Shown here piece by piece: positions 51,168 through 53,714 of a DNA stretch of 53,714 bases; the stretch's first letter is position 1; every line of letters starts with the position of its first letter. Under the pieces are notes generated by a model. The model saw nothing but the letters and a program-made list of their open reading frames with translations, did no database searches and was not told the DNA's origin. Location: assembly GCA_031253335.1 (NCBI GenBank), contig JAIRWF010000007.1, positions 1 through 53,714 on the forward strand. Reading direction: 5' to 3'. This DNA comes from Streptococcaceae bacterium (GTDB lineage Bacteria; Bacillota; Bacilli; Lactobacillales; Streptococcaceae). The translations under genes were made by a program, and so were the position numbers.

Positions 51168-52793
51168 TTATTGTTTTGCCTTGAGATGCCGAATCGTAAG
51201 TAGTGCACCCGTGGCCGTCCCTGCAATGAGTAAGAGCCCTACGAGGCCTACCCCACCTGAGAACGGTAAGTTGATTTCATTCCCATCAAGACTATTGTCG
51301 AGTGAACTAATGACTGAGCCGTCGTAGCTTGCTGTCACGATAAATGGTGACGTCGGCAAATCATAACCCTCTGGCGCGTCTGTTTCGACCACATAGTAAG
51401 TCTTTTGTGTTCCCGTGACACCAGTTGCATCCGCTCCGTCGGTTAATTCCAATCCTCCAAAGGTTGCAGCGCCCATGCTATCTGTCGTCACCGCATAATC
51501 ATGGGACGTATGTCCACTAGGAACTTGACTGCTATCCGCATAGAGCTGTCCAGTCGCGTCATCGACTTGAATATAGTTACCTGCCTTTGCATTATCAGCG
51601 GTGGCAGCTATCGCGAAAGTTGCACCAGCTAAAGCTGTTTTTGAGACAGAATCAACTTTCCCGATTTTGACGGCACCGAGATAGACTTCAGGGGTATTGC
51701 CTGGGGTATCACCGCCACCTCCTGGTTCATCGGGGTCGCCTGGGTTCGACGTTGGCGTCGAAAGGTCGGTCCCAAAGGCATTGTCAATAGCGGTCCCATA
51801 AGTATTCCCGATTTGGCCATATTGGTAGTCTGCCGCAACCGTCGTCGTGAGGTTTGCGATAAACAAAGCTTTTTCATCTGTTGCGGTCGCTGGAAGTGCT
51901 GCAAGGACTTTATCAATCCCGCTATTTGTGAGTTGAAGCGTCACGAGATTATTGACAACCGTCAGGGTGTAATCGGTATCCGCCGTGAGTGTCAGCGTGG
52001 ACAGCTTCGAGATATCGTTGTCATCCGTATCCTGCACTGCTGTTGAGAAACTAATTGACTTGTATGTGAGCTTTGGATTAAGTTGGTCGGTCAAGACGAA
52101 GTTTCCATATTTGTAAGAGCCATCGTCGTTTTGTAAACGCATCGACTTCGAGAAGGTCGTGGCGAGATTCCAGGTCACATCCGCCCCTGCAAATATTGTA
52201 TCTTGCTTCACAGACCCATCATTATCTGCAAGGCCAATCATCTTGTCTGAGCCTTTATCTTGTGACATATCAAGCTTCGGATAGACGTTGACCGCATAAT
52301 TCCAGTCGCCTGATTGTCCTGTGGAGTTCATTGGGACTTGTGCAATGAAAGGCTTCATCTGAGTAATCCCGTCAGAGGTCGTCGTTTGTGTCACGAGGTA
52401 ATAGCCGTTCGTCTGTCCGAGATTGACGCTTGCAGTCCCTGTGTTGTCGGTTAAAAGTGTCCCTGCGTTGCCGCCTGAAACCACTTGATAAGTCGTGGCA
52501 TCATTTGCTTTCATGGTCGCCGCGGATTGGCCAGATAAAGGCTTAATCTGCACGTATTTGAAGCTAATGCCTGCCATCGGGTTCTGCCCGTCAAGCGTTG
52601 GGACGTCTTGCCCTTGATTGTTGACTTGGCCGGTGTTCGCCCCTGCATTGGCGTGAATGGTGAGACTCCTGGATGAAGTCGCATCTGGCGAAGTGGCTTG
52701 CGCAAAGACAGGCGTTGCCATCTGAGCGAGTGTCGTCGCAGTGAGTAAAGTAAATGCGGCGCGTGAGAATTTTTTGGTGAGGTTGGTTGTCAT
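51168..52793 (-). CDS. major (backbone) pilin
   Basis: A 541-aa secreted pilin. Signal peptide ends near VFAQA (about 31). Seen: pilin motif VYPK with the isopeptide-forming Lys (about residue 174), an Ig-like middle part, a Gly/Pro-rich hinge PGDPDEPGGGGDTPGNTP (about 351-368), a CnaB domain with E-box YYVVETDAPEGYDL, and a C-terminal sorting signal LPFSG, then a membrane helix and HLKAKQ. LPFSG has Ser in place of Thr. It is first in the operon with srtC next. AAGGAAG precedes the ATG on the minus strand. Confidence 0.9.
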   Translation of the reverse strand: MTTNLTKKFSRAAFTLLTATTLAQMATPVFAQATSPDATSSRSLTIHANAGANTGQVNNQGQDVPTLDGQNPMAGISFKYVQIKPLSGQSAATMKANDATTYQVVSGGNAGTLLTDNTGTASVNLGQTNGYYLVTQTTTSDGITQMKPFIAQVPMNSTGQSGDWNYAVNVYPKLDMSQDKGSDKMIGLADNDGSVKQDTIFAGADVTWNLATTFSKSMRLQNDDGSYKYGNFVLTDQLNPKLTYKSISFSTAVQDTDDNDISKLSTLTLTADTDYTLTVVNNLVTLQLTNSGIDKVLAALPATATDEKALFIANLTTTVAADYQYGQIGNTYGTAIDNAFGTDLSTPTSNPGDPDEPGGGGDTPGNTPEVYLGAVKIGKVDSVSKTALAGATFAIAATADNAKAGNYIQVDDATGQLYADSSQVPSGHTSHDYAVTTDSMGAATFGGLELTDGADATGVTGTQKTYYVVETDAPEGYDLPTSPFIVTASYDGSVISSLDNSLDGNEINLPFSGGVGLVGLLLIAGTATGALLTIRHLKAKQ

Positions 52794-52799
52794 GTGAAA

Positions 52800-52828
52800 C
52801 TTCCTTTCTTTTTCTTAAGTTAATTATA
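52800..52828 (-). promoter_or_regulatory. pilus operon promoter (-10) and ribosome binding site
   Basis: On the minus strand TATAAT (52823-52828) precedes the major pilin start by about 30 bp, and GAAAGGAAG is a good ribosome binding site. No strong -35 was found, which could mean activator dependence. Confidence 0.55.
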
Positions 52829-52898
52829 TAAGAAGAAAAGTCAGAAACAGAGCGGTTTGCAAGGGTTTGCAGGTTTTCAGGGTGTCAAGCAAAGCAAA

Positions 52899-52926
52899 CA
52901 AAAATCGCCGCTGAGGACGATTTTTA
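52899..52926 (-). terminator. terminator between the tetR-type gene and the pilus operon
   Basis: AAAATCGcC and GaCGATTTTT form a stem flanked by A and T runs; on the minus strand it follows the TetR gene. Confidence 0.75.
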
Positions 52927-52948
52927 ATCAAAATTGGTTGATACCCTG

Positions 52949-53527
52949 TTAATTTTTTGCGACCAAATAATTTGAAATCGCGAACAAATCGCATAATTTT
53001 AAAAATTTTGCCTTAAAAAGGCTTGGTGGAAGTGCATCACGATCCGCAATCCAATGCAAAATAATATTGAGAAGCAAGCGCATATTGATCTTAGCGAACT
53101 CTTCAATGGAAAACTCTTCAGGAAGATTTTTAGGACTCAAAAAGGGCTCAATCCAAGAGGTGAAGGTATCACCTAAATAAACGAGCCAATCTGTCCCCAT
53201 CGTGTGATTAAAGAAAATGCGTACGGATCGTCTGTGATTATAGAGAATAGGGAAGGCTTCATCTGCGATAATCATGAGAGGTGATGCATTGGGGAAAAAG
53301 TCCAGACGCTTGTTCATGGCGTCGATGATTTCAGAGACGATACTTTCTTTCAAGGTTGTTGTAATATCAGCTACGGAGCGAAAATGCTTTTTATAGATAG
53401 CTTGTGTGGAAATGCCCGCCATTTTGGCGACACGAGTCATATTAACGGGTTCATGTAGCTCTGTATTTTCAGCTACTTGCAGATAGGCATCAATAATTTT
53501 TTGTTGCGTATCGGAAATGATTTTCAT
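52949..53527 (-). CDS. TetR-family transcriptional regulator
   Basis: A 192-aa TetR/AcrR repressor. N-terminal HTH: TQQKIIDAYLQVAENTELHEPVNMTRVAKMAGISTQAIYKKHFRSV, residues about 7-53. The rest is a helical ligand domain with no recognised ligand. ATG is set by AAGGAGG five bases upstream. It lies upstream of the pilus operon on the same strand but has its own terminator, so control of pili by it is possible but unproven. No separate operator was identified. Confidence 0.88.
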   Translation of the reverse strand: MKIISDTQQKIIDAYLQVAENTELHEPVNMTRVAKMAGISTQAIYKKHFRSVADITTTLKESIVSEIIDAMNKRLDFFPNASPLMIIADEAFPILYNHRRSVRIFFNHTMGTDWLVYLGDTFTSWIEPFLSPKNLPEEFSIEEFAKINMRLLLNIILHWIADRDALPPSLFKAKFLKLCDLFAISNYLVAKN

Positions 53528-53593
53528 GGCTAACCTCCTTATTTATGTGAATTTTATCATATTACGCTTAATTAAAGCTCATAGAATTATAGT

Positions 53594-53714
53594 ATGGGCG
53601 TGTCTAAAAACCGTTTTGCTTTTGAAGGCTATCTTCGCTATGCTACGCTGTCCGTTTTGTCAAAAGTAGCTGAAGCACTGGACAAAAAGGCAACGCCGAG
53701 AACCGTTTATACAC
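53594..53714 (-). repeat. interspersed non-coding repeat, copy C (inverted, partial)
   Basis: Begins with GGGCGTGTCTA, the reverse complement of the repeat end TAGACACGCCC in copies A and B, followed by AAAACCGTTTTGCTTTTG, the reverse of the AAAAGCAAAACGGTTTT block near 47712-47730. It runs to the window edge. Confidence 0.6.

Overview
The window looks like a chromosomal segment of a Streptococcaceae bacterium related to Lactococcus. Supporting this are the gene orders rimP-nusA-ylxR-ylxQ-infB-rbfA, rimM-trmD, DUF1149-degV-dapB, truB-ribF and scpA-scpB-rluB, an FMN-riboswitch-controlled ribU, SUF-type Fe-S genes with SufS, and a sortase pilus operon. By eye the base composition is richer in G+C than usual for Lactococcus, so I do not name a genus. 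No rRNA, tRNA, prophage, insertion sequence or CRISPR array was recognised.

Layout. 1-1.1 kb: a stem-rich stretch that may be a structured RNA, then an AbrB/RelE-type toxin-antitoxin pair. 1.2-5.9 kb: sufS, mutY, a small acetyltransferase, hairpin repeats, aroC and an unknown gene. 5.9-11.8 kb: the rimP-nusA-infB-rbfA translation and transcription operon. 11.9-15.1 kb (minus): a lipid kinase and a two-component system. 15.2-20.9 kb: ylxM followed by a methionine/one-carbon block with a MetH reactivation protein, a MetH lacking that domain, MetF and a MetE-like protein. 21-25.3 kb: rimM-trmD, DUF1149-degV-dapB and a glycosyltransferase. 25.3-29.9 kb: an isolated sufB, a 119-bp tandem repeat, a membrane GDPD and an unknown coiled-coil protein. 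30-36.6 kb: queA, nagB behind a NagR-type operator, pcrA, tag, a broken truB start followed by an intact truB, and ribF. 36.6-44.5 kb: pgl, tpiA, hemW, an ABC-F protein, a GST-like protein and thyA. 44.5-47.4 kb: scpAB, rluB and ribU. 47.9-52.8 kb (minus): a four-gene pilus operon, followed by a TetR regulator to 53.5 kb.

Three non-coding signals stand out. (1) A 14-nt palindrome, TGTCAAATTTGACA and close variants, recurs about 30 times, mostly inside genes and in more than one reading frame; hemW alone has eight copies. It is absent from long neighbouring stretches. (2) At least nine genes carry an extended -10 box (TGnTAnAAT-like) only 6-7 nt before the start codon, which predicts leaderless mRNAs. 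Several of these boxes are fused directly to the T-tract of the preceding terminator. (3) There are three families of hairpin-rich non-coding repeats, and one shows compensatory base changes between copies.

How the genes work together. MetF makes methyl-tetrahydrofolate for MetH, and the separate activation protein should rescue oxidised cobalamin. RibU imports the riboflavin that RibF turns into FMN/FAD, and FMN feeds back on the ribU riboswitch. The pilus operon encodes a backbone, its sortase, a minor pilin and a lectin-type tip adhesin.
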